In this document: piece after piece, positions 12,376 through 20,818 of the stretch
Numbering within the stretch: position 1 is the first letter of the stretch
Layout of the letters: each line of letters starts with the position of its first letter
Assembly: GCF_000689255.1 (NCBI RefSeq)
Contig: NZ_HG964446.1
Span: 4,705,809 to 4,769,808 of the forward strand
DNA length: 64,000 nt
Source of the DNA: Mycobacterium triplex
GTDB taxonomy: Bacteria > Actinomycetota > Actinomycetes > Mycobacteriales > Mycobacteriaceae
Reading direction: 5' to 3'
The notes under the pieces: generated by a model
Databases searched by the model: none
Told to the model about the DNA's origin: nothing
What the model saw: only the letters and a program-made list of their open reading frames with translations
Position numbers and translations under genes: made by a program

Positions 12376-13243
12376 CGCCCGGGGCCGCCGCGCCGAACAC
12401 CGCGATGAAGACCAGCGCGATGATGCCCACGCAGACGAAGATCAGCACGCTGATCGCCGAGCCGAGGCCGACGTCGAAGCCTTCAAACAGGTTGTCGTAG
12501 CCCAGCATCGACACCGAGCCGGTGTTGTTGCTGCCCTCGGTCAGCACGTAGATGTTGTCGAAGATGCGAAACGCGTCCAGGGTGCGGAACAGCAGCGCGA
12601 CCACGACCGCCGGCTTGATGATCGGCAGCATGACCCTGGTCAGTCGCCGCCAGGCACCGGCGCCGTCGACCTGCGCGGCTTTGAGCAGATCCTCTGGCAC
12701 CAGCGCCAACCCGGCCAGCAACAGCAGCGACATGAACGGCGTCGTCTTCCAGACCTCTGCGAGGACGACGACGCCCAGCGACGGAATCTGTTCGGTCAGC
12801 GGCGCTTGAGGAAATCCCGAGCCGTGCGGCAGCAGGTTGGCCAGATAGCCGGTGCCCGGCGTCCAGGCGTAGTACCAGCTGTACGCGGCGACCACGGTCA
12901 CGATGCCGTACGGCACCAGCACCGCGGTACGAACCATGCCCCGGCCGATCAGGGTGTGATGCATCACCAGCGCGAGCGCCAGGCCGAGCACGAACTCGAG
13001 CGACACCGAAACCACCGTGATCGCGAGCGTCACCGCCAGCGCGGTCCACCAATACCGGTCGGTCAGGATCGTCTGGTAGTTGCCCAAACCGATGAATCGG
13101 GTGTCGTTCGGAGTGGCCAGGTTGTTGTGCTGCAGGCTCAGCCAGATCGCGTAACAGATCGGATAGGCCGTCACCGCCAGCATCAGGGTCGCGGCGGGCG
13201 CCACCAAAACGAAGGCCAGTCGCTGCTCGGGCGGGCGAGTCAC
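12356..13243 (-). CDS. sugA: Trehalose importer permease SugA
   Basis: This is the first transmembrane subunit of the trehalose importer, with 295 residues. It begins VTRPPEQRLAFVLVAPA and runs straight into the first membrane span. Further spans follow, with the EAA loop LLKAAQVDGAGAWRRLTRVMLP. The GTG start at 13243 overlaps the TGA of lpqY (GTGA). The open frame extends much further upstream inside lpqY, but that part has no membrane segments and is a shadow. It acts with SugB in the membrane and with LpqY on the outer face. Confidence 0.95.
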   Translation of the reverse strand: MTRPPEQRLAFVLVAPAATLMLAVTAYPICYAIWLSLQHNNLATPNDTRFIGLGNYQTILTDRYWWTALAVTLAITVVSVSLEFVLGLALALVMHHTLIGRGMVRTAVLVPYGIVTVVAAYSWYYAWTPGTGYLANLLPHGSGFPQAPLTEQIPSLGVVVLAEVWKTTPFMSLLLLAGLALVPEDLLKAAQVDGAGAWRRLTRVMLPIIKPAVVVALLFRTLDAFRIFDNIYVLTEGSNNTGSVSMLGYDNLFEGFDVGLGSAISVLIFVCVGIIALVFIAVFGAAAPGGDVDGR

Positions 13244-14643
13244 GGCAACAGCCCCTTGCCCTCGATGGCCTTTGTCACTTGCACGGCGAGCTCGTCGGCG
13301 GTGCGTTCCGGGTCGATCTCGGTGATCGGGCTCAGCGCCGCCGCCAGCCGAATCGACACCGATTGGTAGGCCGGCGTCGCCGGGCGCACCGCGGCGTCGG
13401 TCAGCTGCTGGCGAATGATCGTGTGCATCGGATACTTGGTCTGGAATTGCGGGTCGGAGTAGACCGACGTCCGCACCGCCGGCAGGCCGCCGGCGATCGA
13501 GATGTACTTCTGGTTCTCCACGTTGCGCAGGCACCTGATCGCGTCGAACGCTTCGGCCTTGTGCCGGGTGGTGCTGGCCACCGCGAGATTCAGCCCGCCG
13601 ATCGTCACCTTGGCCGGGCGGCCCGGCGCCACACCGGGATAGGGCGCGAAGTCGAACACCGACTGGGCGGCCCGATACGCGATGCGGAATTGCTCGTCGC
13701 TGGGCACGAAGCTGCCGAACCGGTTGATGCTGCCGGCCAATGCCGGATTCTGGTTCAGCGGAAGGAAGTTCACGCCACCCTTGACCGCGTTCTCCAGCAT
13801 TGACGCCAGGACGTAGGGCCAGTTGACTTCCAGCGCGGCGTTGCCCTGTTCGACGGCCAGCCGCGCCGTGCTGGCGTCGGTGCGGTCGATCGACGGGTCG
13901 GCTCCGGGCGCGGTGGCCACCGCCTTGAGGATGCGCAGCGCGCTGACGGTGGCGGCCCGGTGCGCGGGAGTGTCGGTCAGGGTGACGTGCTTGCCGTCCT
14001 CGGAGAGCACCTGGCCACCGGCGCTGACCAGCAGCGTGTTGAACCACACCACCAGCCCCTCATCCTGGCGGGCCTGTACCGCGATCCAGCTGGGCTTACC
14101 GGCGGCGTGCAAGCGGGTCGCCTCGGCGACCATGCCGTCCCAGTCGGGCGGCGGTTGACGCACCAAATCTGGCCGGTACCAAAGCAATTGAGTGTTCGTC
14201 GTGAGAGGTGCGGCGTACAGCTTGTGCTTCCAGCCGGCGGTGGCCAGCGGGCCCGGCAGCGTGTCGACGCCCGCGTCGGCCTCGGCTTGACCGGCCGGGT
14301 CGTCGGACAGCGGCAGCGCCCAGCCCGCTTCGGCGAACTCCGCGGTCCAGATGACGTCCAGCGACATCACGTCCAGCGTGCGGTCATGGCCCGCGAGCCG
14401 GCGGGCGTACTGCAACCGTTGCGCGCCGGGGGCTCTTGGCAGGCTGACGTGCTGCACGCTGTAGCGGCCGCCGGACTCCTGGGTGCAGCGGCGAGCGACT
14501 TCGGCGAACGTCGCGCCGTCAGCGGCCGGGGTGTAGAAGGTGACCACCAGCCCGCCGTGGCCGGACCCGCAGCCGGACAGCGCGGTGGCCAGCATCGCCA
14601 GCACGATTGCGCCTACTCGGCGCACCCGGCCGCGGCGACTCAC
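13240..14643 (-). CDS. lpqY: Trehalose-binding lipoprotein LpqY
   Basis: This is the extracytoplasmic solute-binding lipoprotein of the trehalose importer, with 467 residues. The signal peptide VSRRGRVRRVGAIVLAML ends in the lipobox LSGC with lipidated Cys25. The mature part is a cluster-B sugar-binding protein (LDVMSLDVIWTAEFAEAGW, ALEVNWPYVLASM). The GTG at 14643 gives a proper signal peptide, whereas the longer frame to 14700 would bury it. It is followed by sugA with a GTGA overlap. The gene upstream on the same strand is a two-span membrane protein 13 bases away. Confidence 0.96.
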   Translation of the reverse strand: MSRRGRVRRVGAIVLAMLATALSGCGSGHGGLVVTFYTPAADGATFAEVARRCTQESGGRYSVQHVSLPRAPGAQRLQYARRLAGHDRTLDVMSLDVIWTAEFAEAGWALPLSDDPAGQAEADAGVDTLPGPLATAGWKHKLYAAPLTTNTQLLWYRPDLVRQPPPDWDGMVAEATRLHAAGKPSWIAVQARQDEGLVVWFNTLLVSAGGQVLSEDGKHVTLTDTPAHRAATVSALRILKAVATAPGADPSIDRTDASTARLAVEQGNAALEVNWPYVLASMLENAVKGGVNFLPLNQNPALAGSINRFGSFVPSDEQFRIAYRAAQSVFDFAPYPGVAPGRPAKVTIGGLNLAVASTTRHKAEAFDAIRCLRNVENQKYISIAGGLPAVRTSVYSDPQFQTKYPMHTIIRQQLTDAAVRPATPAYQSVSIRLAAALSPITEIDPERTADELAVQVTKAIEGKGLLP

Positions 14644-14656
14644 CAGCAAGCGGCCG

Positions 14657-15184
14657 TCAGATCGCCAGGCGCGCAAGCAAATCCCGAGCTCTCTCGGCAT
14701 TCTGCGGATCGCAGAGTACGTCGTAACGCCCGGCGACCAATTGCATGGTCGAGCTGAAATCCCTGGTGCCGCGGGCCATCGAGTATGGAACAGCGGAGGT
14801 GATCAAACCGAAGAACACTCCGGCGACCAAACCGGTGGCCAGCGCACCCCACGGGTTCGGGCTGAAGAAGCCGAGCACCAACCCGATGAACAGCCCGAGC
14901 CAGGCCCCGCTGAGCACCCCGCCACCGAGCACCTTCGGCCACGTCAACCGGCCGGTCACCCGTTCCACCTGCATCAGGTCGACGCCGACGATGGTGACCT
15001 GCTGCACCGGGAACTGCTGCTCCGACAAGTAGTCGACCGCGCGCTGCGCCTCGGCGTAGGTGGGATAGGAGCCCACCGGCCAGCCTTTGGGCGGCGTCGG
15101 CAACTGCGGCACACCGCGCCGGCCCGCGGTCGCGCCGCTGGGCGTCGCGCCGGGGACTTGGCCAGGCTGGAAAGGACTAGTCAT
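14657..15184 (-). CDS. Membrane protein with general-stress-protein (YflT/GSP17M-like) N-terminus, Rv1234-like
   Basis: This 175-residue protein starts MTSPFQPG, has a Pro-rich head, and then a small soluble domain (GSYPTYAEAQRAVDYLSEQQFPVQQVTIVGVDL) of the heat-induced stress protein type. Two glycine-rich membrane segments follow (GGGVLSGAWLGLFIGLVLGFF and GALATGLVAGVFFGLITSAV). The C-terminal part is soluble (YDVLCDPQNAERARDLL). The start chosen at 15184 matches the conserved head, and upstream codons are not conserved-looking. It lies immediately ahead of lpqY on the same strand, so it may be co-transcribed with the trehalose importer. No specific function is known. Confidence 0.85.
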   Translation of the reverse strand: MTSPFQPGQVPGATPSGATAGRRGVPQLPTPPKGWPVGSYPTYAEAQRAVDYLSEQQFPVQQVTIVGVDLMQVERVTGRLTWPKVLGGGVLSGAWLGLFIGLVLGFFSPNPWGALATGLVAGVFFGLITSAVPYSMARGTRDFSSTMQLVAGRYDVLCDPQNAERARDLLARLAI

Positions 15185-15269
15185 CAGGCCCATTCTGCTA
15201 CGCCGTGGCAGTCGTTTCACCTCGGCCCTACCACCCTATCGAGGCAGCCTGCAGGCTAGGTTGAACAGC

Positions 15270-15833
15270 ATGACAGCTCCCGGCGGCGCCAGCGGCGAAG
15301 ACGCCGCACGCGCGGGGAGCAAGGACAACCCCGAGCAGCCGGGATGGGCGGCCCCCTGGGAGTCCCCGGGAGCGCCGCCCCCCACGCAATATCCGGAATA
15401 TCCGCCCCCGCCCTACCCGCCGCCCGGCTACCCACTCGACTACCCGCGGTTCACCCCGCCATTCGGTTACCAGCCGCCCGGTGCCCCGTCCTACCCACCG
15501 GGGCCAGCGCAATTCGGTGGCCCGCCACCGGGCTACGGTCCCCCGCCATATCCCGGCGGCTATTACCCGGATTATCCGGGCGATCACTGGTCGCCCGAGG
15601 CGGTCCGGACCGGCACGAACCCGATGGCGATCGCGGCGCTGATCTCGTCGTTCACCGGCTTGTTCTGCTGCATCGGCGGGATCGCGGCCATCGTGCTGGG
15701 CACCATCGCACTCGACCAGATCAAGCGGACACGCCAAGAGGGGTATGGCATGGCCATCGCCGGCATTGTGATCGGCGTCGCGACCCTGCTCGTGGCTTTG
15801 ATCGTGATGATTTTTGCGGTGCATTTCCATTAG
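15270..15833 (+). CDS. Proline/tyrosine-rich DUF4190-type membrane protein, Rv1233c-like
   Basis: This 187-residue protein begins with about 110 residues dominated by Pro, Gly and Tyr (repeated PPGY and PPYP units). Two membrane segments of the DUF4190 type follow: NPMAIAALISSFTGLFCCIGG and YGMAIAGIVIGVATLLVALIVM. The ATG at 15270 was chosen because upstream codons lie in the divergent neighbour. Proteins of this type sit in the cytoplasmic membrane with an unstructured arm; a specific role is not known. It is followed on the same strand by the MgtE-N/CBS protein after 59 bases. Confidence 0.85.
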   Translation: MTAPGGASGEDAARAGSKDNPEQPGWAAPWESPGAPPPTQYPEYPPPPYPPPGYPLDYPRFTPPFGYQPPGAPSYPPGPAQFGGPPPGYGPPPYPGGYYPDYPGDHWSPEAVRTGTNPMAIAALISSFTGLFCCIGGIAAIVLGTIALDQIKRTRQEGYGMAIAGIVIGVATLLVALIVMIFAVHFH

Positions 15834-15892
15834 GGGGGCGCGCCAGAGCCGGTTGGCTGCCATCGCGCGACCGGCTGCTTAGGCTCTCTCCC

Positions 15893-17203
15893 ATGGCATC
15901 GGTCAACAGGGTGTACGTGGCGCGGCTGGCGCGGATGTTGGTGTTGGGGCCGATGGGGGAAAACTTCGGCCGCATCCGCGATGTCGTGATCAGCATCAGC
16001 ATCGTCCGCCAGCAACCGCGGGTGCTGGGGCTGGTCGTCGATTTGGCGACCCGCCGCAGCATCTTCATCCCGATTCTGCGGGTAGCCGCGATCGAGCCCA
16101 GCGCCGTGACGCTGAACACCGGAAGCGTGTCGCTGCGCCACTTCGAACAGCGTCCGGGCGAGGTGCTGGCGATCGGCCAGATCCTCGACACTCCCGTCAC
16201 GGTCAACGACCCTGAACTGCCGGAGCTGGTCGGGCGCGAAGTGGTGATCACCGACCTGGGAATCGAGCAATCCCGGACCCGCGACTGGCTGGTGACCAGG
16301 ATCGCCGTGCGCAGCCAGCGTCGACTGGGACGGCGCGGCCCGGCGCACGTGGTCGACTGGCAAAGCGTGCACGGATTGACGCCGTCGGCGCTGGCGATGC
16401 CGGGCCAGGCGGTGGCGCAACTGCTCAACCAATTCGAGGGGCGCCGCGCGGTCGACGTGGCCGACGCCATCCGCGGGCTGCCGGCCAAGCGACGCGCCGA
16501 GGTGTTCAAGGCCCTGTCCGACGAGCGGTTGGCCGACATCCTGCAGGAGTTGCCCGAGTCGGAGCAGGCCGACGCGCTGTCGCACCTGGGCACCGAACGC
16601 GCGGCCGACGTGCTCGAGGAGATGGATCCCGACGACGCCGCCGACCTGCTGGGCGAGCTGAACCCGACGGATGCCGAGCTGCTGCTGGCCCGGATGGATC
16701 CCGACGAATCCGCCCCGGTGCGACGGCTTTTGAAGCACTCGCCGGACACCGCGGGCGGGTTGATGACGTCCGACCCGGTGGTGCTGACCGCCGACACCAC
16801 GGTGGCCGAGGCGCTGGCCCTGGTCCGCGATCCCGACCTCACCCCCGCGCTGTCGTCCATGGTGTTCGTCACGCGCCCACCGACAGCCACGCCCACCGGG
16901 AAGTACCTGGGCTGCGTCCCGCTGCAGAAGCTCCTTCGCGAACCGCCGAGTGAGTTGGTCGGCGGCATCGTCGACAGTGATCTGCTCACCCTGACACCGG
17001 AAACCCGACTGGCCTCGGTGACGCGCTACTTCGCCGCCTACAACCTGGTGTGCGGACCCGTCGTCGACGACCAGCGCCACCTGCTCGGGGCGGTCACCGT
17101 CGACGACCTGCTCGATCACCTACTGCCGCACGACTGGCGCGCGCAAGCCCAAGAGCTGACCGCCGCGGTCCGAGGCACCGAAGCAACTGAGGGGGCCTCG
17201 TGA
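15893..17203 (+). CDS. MgtE N-domain and CBS-pair protein, Rv1232c-like
   Basis: This 436-residue cytoplasmic protein has a PRC-barrel-like N-terminus (LVLGPMGENFGRIRDVV). A helical MgtE N-terminal domain follows with repeated short acidic helices (RRAEVFKALSDERLADILQELPE, DPDDAADLLGELNPTDAELLLARMDPDE). Then comes a CBS pair (GGLMTSDPVVLTADTTVAEAL). It lacks the MgtE membrane channel, so it is probably a magnesium or nucleotide sensor rather than a transporter. The ATG is at 15893. The TGA overlaps the GTG of the DUF1003 gene downstream (GTGA), so the two are probably coupled. Confidence 0.88.
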   Translation: MASVNRVYVARLARMLVLGPMGENFGRIRDVVISISIVRQQPRVLGLVVDLATRRSIFIPILRVAAIEPSAVTLNTGSVSLRHFEQRPGEVLAIGQILDTPVTVNDPELPELVGREVVITDLGIEQSRTRDWLVTRIAVRSQRRLGRRGPAHVVDWQSVHGLTPSALAMPGQAVAQLLNQFEGRRAVDVADAIRGLPAKRRAEVFKALSDERLADILQELPESEQADALSHLGTERAADVLEEMDPDDAADLLGELNPTDAELLLARMDPDESAPVRRLLKHSPDTAGGLMTSDPVVLTADTTVAEALALVRDPDLTPALSSMVFVTRPPTATPTGKYLGCVPLQKLLREPPSELVGGIVDSDLLTLTPETRLASVTRYFAAYNLVCGPVVDDQRHLLGAVTVDDLLDHLLPHDWRAQAQELTAAVRGTEATEGAS

Positions 17204-17709
17204 GCAAATCGGCGCCGGTGCGGCGGCTGTACACCCCGCGGACATCGCGCGGGCTGTCACTGCGCGTGGACCCCGAGGCGGTCGGCCAGAGCACCGAGGC
17301 CATCGCGCGCTTCTTCGGTACCGGCCGCTACCTGCTGATCCAGACCGTCGTGGTGGTGGTCTGGATCGCGATCAACCTGGCCGCGGCGAGCCTGCGCTTC
17401 GACCCCTACCCGTTCATCCTGCTGAACCTGGCCTTCTCCACGCAGGCCGCCTACGCCGCGCCGCTGATCTTGCTGGCCCAGAACCGTCAAGAGAACCGGG
17501 ACCGGGTCGCCCTCGACGAGGATCGTCGTCGGGCCGCGCAGACCAAAGCCGACACCGAGTATCTGTCCCGCGAGCTGGCCGCCCTGCGGCTGGCGATCGG
17601 CGAGGTGGTCACCCGCGAATACCTGCGCGACGAGCTGGACGAACTGCGGGCCCTGCTGACCGGACCCGACGCCCAGATCCCGCTGGAGGAACCGCCGGCC
17701 CGGCGGTGA
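17200..17709 (+). CDS. DUF1003 membrane protein, Rv1231c-like
   Basis: This 169-residue protein has two central membrane segments (YLLIQTVVVVVWIAINLAAAS and FILLNLAFSTQAAYAAPLILLAQN) typical of DUF1003. The charged C-terminal half (RQENRDRVALDEDRRRAAQTKADTEYLSREL) probably forms a coiled coil. The GTG start overlaps the stop of the MgtE-N/CBS gene. Its molecular function is unknown. The conserved pairing with the CBS protein suggests a shared role in ion sensing or envelope homeostasis, which is inference. Confidence 0.87.
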   Translation: MSKSAPVRRLYTPRTSRGLSLRVDPEAVGQSTEAIARFFGTGRYLLIQTVVVVVWIAINLAAASLRFDPYPFILLNLAFSTQAAYAAPLILLAQNRQENRDRVALDEDRRRAAQTKADTEYLSRELAALRLAIGEVVTREYLRDELDELRALLTGPDAQIPLEEPPARR

Positions 17710-17789
17710 TCACCTGGCCCCGACCACTAAGAGATCCCCGTGAATACCGAATCCGCCATTGCGCCACTCCCGTCACAAGAGTTATGTAT

Positions 17790-17805
17790 GGTGATCTAGT
17801 TCACG
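17790..17805. promoter_or_regulatory. CRP-like palindrome (GTGA-N6-TCAC)
   Basis: GTGA at 17791-17794 and TCAC at 17801-17804 are separated by six bases, the core of the mycobacterial CRP (Rv3676-type) site. The flanks are G and G rather than T and A. It lies about 70 bases upstream of the GTG of the lytic transglycosylase gene, in a 161-base intergenic region. The match is seen in sequence; binding is inferred. Confidence 0.4.
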
Positions 17806-17870
17806 AGGCTAAGAACAGGTTTCCGGCAGCTCACAGGGTCTCCGGCGGCCCACATACTTAGGACGGTGGA

Positions 17871-19133
17871 GTGCGCATAGGCGGTCGCTTGGGTGCCCGG
17901 CCGGCCGTCGCGGCGGCGCGGAAGCTGAAGCTTCCGGTAACTCGGGCACAGGCCTTCAGCGTCGCGGTGATCAGTCCGCTGGTGTTCGCGGGTGTCGTCG
18001 GCGCCACGCCTGAGCCACTACACGGACACGCAAAGAGCCCCATCCCGTCGGTGCACGCGGTCATCACCCCGGTCGCAGCCGTGTCTCCCTCCGTCCCCGA
18101 CCTGTCCGGACCCGTGGTCATCGCCATCGACCGGGCGCCGACCGCCTTTCACGTAGCCGCGGGTGCCTCCTCGGCCCCGCCGCCACCAAAGGTGGTGAAT
18201 GCGCCTGGCGCGCTGGGCATTCCGATGATGGCGCTGACCGCGTACCGCAACGCTGAACAAAAGATGGGCATGTCCGACCCGGCCTGCGGCGTTAGCTGGA
18301 ACCTGCTGGCCGGCATCGGGCGCATCGAGTCCGGGCATGCCGGCGGCGGTGCCGTCGACGCCCGCGGCACCGCGGTCACCCCCATCTACGGCCCGTCCCT
18401 GGACGGCACGTTGCCCGGCAACGAAGTCGTCATCTCCAGCAGTGTCGGCAACCGCGTCACCTACGCCCGCGCGATGGGGCCCATGCAGTTCTTGCCCGGC
18501 ACCTGGGCGAAGTATGCGTCCGACGGTGACGGCGACGGCCTCGCCGACCCACAGAACCTGTTCGACTCCACGCTGACCGCCGCCCGCTACCTGTGCAGCG
18601 GCGGGCTCAACCTGCGCGACCCGGCACAGGTGATGGCCGCGATCCTGCGGTACAACAACTCGACGGCCTACGCCCAGAACGTGCTGGGCTGGGCCGCGGC
18701 CTATGCCACCGGCGTGGTCCCGGTCGATCTGCCGCCGATCACCGGGCCGCCGCCCCCGCTCGGCAACGCCCACGACGAGCACCCCGAGGGGCTCGGGCCG
18801 GGCCTGCCGATCAACATGATCGGCCTGCCGCAGGACGACCCGATGGCGCGGATGCCGTTGATCGACCTGACCGGTCAGCCTCAGCAGCTCAACCCGTCCT
18901 CGCCGATGTTCCCCTGGATGACGCCGCCGCCGAACCAGGCGCCGACGATAGGGCATATGCCTGGGTGCACGGTGATCTGCATCAGCTCGCAAACCCCGCC
19001 GCCGGGTGCGCCGCAGCTGGGTCCGCAGCCGTTTGCGCCGCCGGCCCCGAACGCCCCACCCTGGGCGCCTCAGGCACCGCCGCCACCGGCGCCGCTCGCG
19101 CCGCCGCAGCCCGCGCCCGCTGCGGCCGGCTGA
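17871..19133 (+). CDS. Lytic murein transglycosylase (SLT_2/MltB-type), Rv1230c-like
   Basis: This 420-residue secreted or membrane-anchored protein probably cleaves peptidoglycan glycan strands. A hydrophobic stretch at about residues 28-46 (AFSVAVISPLVFAGVVGA) is a signal or anchor. The catalytic domain holds GIGRIESGH with the likely catalytic Glu, then GPMQFLPGTWAKYASDGDGDG and AAILRYNNSTAYAQNVLGWA. The last 130 residues are Pro-rich with APPAPP runs, probably wall-spanning. The GTG at 17871 follows a GGTGGA ribosome site. It stands alone on the strand with its own upstream region carrying a CRP-like palindrome. Confidence 0.88.
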   Translation: MRIGGRLGARPAVAAARKLKLPVTRAQAFSVAVISPLVFAGVVGATPEPLHGHAKSPIPSVHAVITPVAAVSPSVPDLSGPVVIAIDRAPTAFHVAAGASSAPPPPKVVNAPGALGIPMMALTAYRNAEQKMGMSDPACGVSWNLLAGIGRIESGHAGGGAVDARGTAVTPIYGPSLDGTLPGNEVVISSSVGNRVTYARAMGPMQFLPGTWAKYASDGDGDGLADPQNLFDSTLTAARYLCSGGLNLRDPAQVMAAILRYNNSTAYAQNVLGWAAAYATGVVPVDLPPITGPPPPLGNAHDEHPEGLGPGLPINMIGLPQDDPMARMPLIDLTGQPQQLNPSSPMFPWMTPPPNQAPTIGHMPGCTVICISSQTPPPGAPQLGPQPFAPPAPNAPPWAPQAPPPPAPLAPPQPAPAAAG

Positions 19134-19175
19134 CGCCTGCCACCAGCTCGATCGCCGAGCCGCCTACACTCGGCG

Positions 19176-20324
19176 GTGATGTCCGGTCATGACTCCCCCG
19201 ATCTGAACGCCGCCGTTCGCACCGCGCTGGGCAAGGTGATCGACCCCGAATTGCGGCGACCCATCACCGAACTCGGGATGGTCAAGAGCATCGACATTGC
19301 GCCCGACGGCGGCGTGCACGTCGAGATCTACCTGACCACCGCGGCATGCCCCAAAAAGACCGAGATCAGCGAGCGCGTCAGCCAGGCCGTCGCCGACGTC
19401 CCCGGCACCGGGGCCGTGAAAGTCAGCCTGGACGTGATGAACGACGAGCAGCGCACCGAGCTGCGCAAGCAGTTGCGCGGCGACTCCAGCGAGCCCGTCA
19501 TCCCGTTCGCCCAGCCCAGCTCGCTGACCCGGGTCTACGCGGTCGCGTCCGGGAAGGGCGGCGTCGGGAAGTCCAGCGTCACGGTCAACCTGGCCACCGC
19601 GATGGCCACCCGCGGACTGTCGGTCGGCGTGCTCGACGCGGACATCCACGGCCATTCCATCCCGCGGATGATGGGCACCACCGACCGGCCCACCCAGGTC
19701 GAATCGATGATCCTGCCGCCGATCGCCCACGAGGTGAAGGTCATCTCGATCGCGCAGTTCACCGAGGGCAACACCCCGGTGGTGTGGCGCGGGCCGATGC
19801 TGCACCGCGCGTTGCAGCAGTTCTTGGCCGACGTCTACTGGGGCGATCTGGACGTGCTGCTGCTCGACCTGCCGCCCGGCACCGGCGACATCGCCATCTC
19901 GGTGGCTCAGCTGATCCCCAACGCCGAAATCCTGGTGGTGACCACGCCGCAGCTGGCTGCCGCCGAGGTCGCCGAACGCGCCGGCAGCATCGCGCTGCAG
20001 ACCCGGCAGCGCATCGTCGGCGTCGTCGAGAACATGTCCGGGCTGGTCCTGCCGGACGGCTCGACCATGCAGGTGTTCGGCGAGGGCGGCGGCGAGCAGG
20101 TCGCCGAGCGGCTGTCCCGCGCGGTGGGGGCCGACGTGCCATTGCTGGGTCAGATCCCGCTGGACCCGGCGGTGGTCGCCGCCGGTGATTCCGGTGTGCC
20201 GATCGTGCTCAGCGCACCCGATTCGCCGGTGGGCAAGCAATTGCGCGGCGTCGCCGACAAGCTGTCGTCGCGAAAGCGCGGCCTGGCGGGCGTGTCGCTG
20301 GGCCTGGACCCGACCCCGCATTAA
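19176..20324 (+). CDS. mrp: Iron-sulfur cluster carrier Mrp/ApbC
   Basis: This 382-residue P-loop ATPase carries Fe-S clusters to apo-proteins. The N-terminal DUF59/MIP18 domain (residues 1-90, ELGMVKSIDI, TTAACPKKTEI) precedes the deviant Walker A motif SGKGGVGKSS (about 125-134). DADIHGHS, LDLPPGTGD and a Mrp-type C-terminus follow. GTG 19176 or ATG 19179 can serve as start; they differ by one residue. The CxxC pair of some Mrp proteins is not seen. In M. tuberculosis several genes including lpqX lie between mrp and tatB; here the two are only about 100 bases apart. Confidence 0.95.
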   Translation: MMSGHDSPDLNAAVRTALGKVIDPELRRPITELGMVKSIDIAPDGGVHVEIYLTTAACPKKTEISERVSQAVADVPGTGAVKVSLDVMNDEQRTELRKQLRGDSSEPVIPFAQPSSLTRVYAVASGKGGVGKSSVTVNLATAMATRGLSVGVLDADIHGHSIPRMMGTTDRPTQVESMILPPIAHEVKVISIAQFTEGNTPVVWRGPMLHRALQQFLADVYWGDLDVLLLDLPPGTGDIAISVAQLIPNAEILVVTTPQLAAAEVAERAGSIALQTRQRIVGVVENMSGLVLPDGSTMQVFGEGGGEQVAERLSRAVGADVPLLGQIPLDPAVVAAGDSGVPIVLSAPDSPVGKQLRGVADKLSSRKRGLAGVSLGLDPTPH

Positions 20325-20339
20325 AGCGCCGCTCACTCA

Positions 20340-20401
20340 CCGCGAGCGTAAACGGGCTGCGATTTTGGGTCGCCAAATTAGCAGTGTGCTTACGCTCGCG
20401 G
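20340..20401. repeat. Nested inverted-repeat element between convergent mrp and tatB
   Basis: Perfect 12-base arms CCGCGAGCGTAA (20340-20351) and TTACGCTCGCGG (20390-20401) enclose 38 bases. The interior holds smaller symmetries (CTGC/GCAG and TTTGG-gtcg-CCAAA). The interior is AT-richer than its surroundings. It could act as a bidirectional terminator for the two convergent genes, or be a copy of a small interspersed palindromic element. Confidence 0.7.
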
Positions 20402-20422
20402 GGCTCGAAAGGCGCCGGAAGT

Positions 20423-20818
20423 TCAGGTGGCGTCGGTGTCGAACGGCGCCGGGCCGGGCTGGCCGACCCCGAACGTCGGGCTCCCATTCGGCGCCGACGG
20501 CTGCGGGGTCCCGTTGACGGGCCGCTCGAAATTGCCGGTGAACAGCGAATCGTCGCCGTCCAGCAGGTGTTTGGTCAGCGCCGCGCGCGGCGTCATGCCC
20601 CGCAGTTTCTGCAGCTCGCTCAGCGGGCCGCGCAGGTCGTCGAACTCGGGGCCGATGTCCTCGCGCAGCTGGCTGGTGACGCCGCTGAGGTAGTCGCGGG
20701 CCTGGCGCATCGCGGTCGAGGTCCAGCGAATCGCGCCCGGCAGCCGTTCCGGGCCGAGGATCACCAGCCCGACCACGACGAGGACGAGCATCTCCCCCCA
20801 GCCGACGTTGGCGAACAT
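20423..20818 (-). CDS. tatB: Twin-arginine translocase subunit TatB
   Basis: TatB is the receptor component of the Tat export channel for folded proteins. The protein has 131 residues with the short N-terminal membrane helix VGWGEMLVLVVVGLVILGPERLP, an amphipathic helix (AIRWTSTAMRQARDYL) and a Pro/Gly-rich tail. The ATG overlaps the last base of the htrA stop (TGATG), so translation is probably coupled to the SigE-controlled protease gene. Length and start match mycobacterial TatB. Confidence 0.95.
   Translation of the reverse strand: MFANVGWGEMLVLVVVGLVILGPERLPGAIRWTSTAMRQARDYLSGVTSQLREDIGPEFDDLRGPLSELQKLRGMTPRAALTKHLLDGDDSLFTGNFERPVNGTPQPSAPNGSPTFGVGQPGPAPFDTDAT

Noticed and set aside
12230..13369. 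Plus-strand frame over sugA/sugB
   Set aside because: Low-complexity His/Arg/Gln composition and full overlap with well-supported permease genes.
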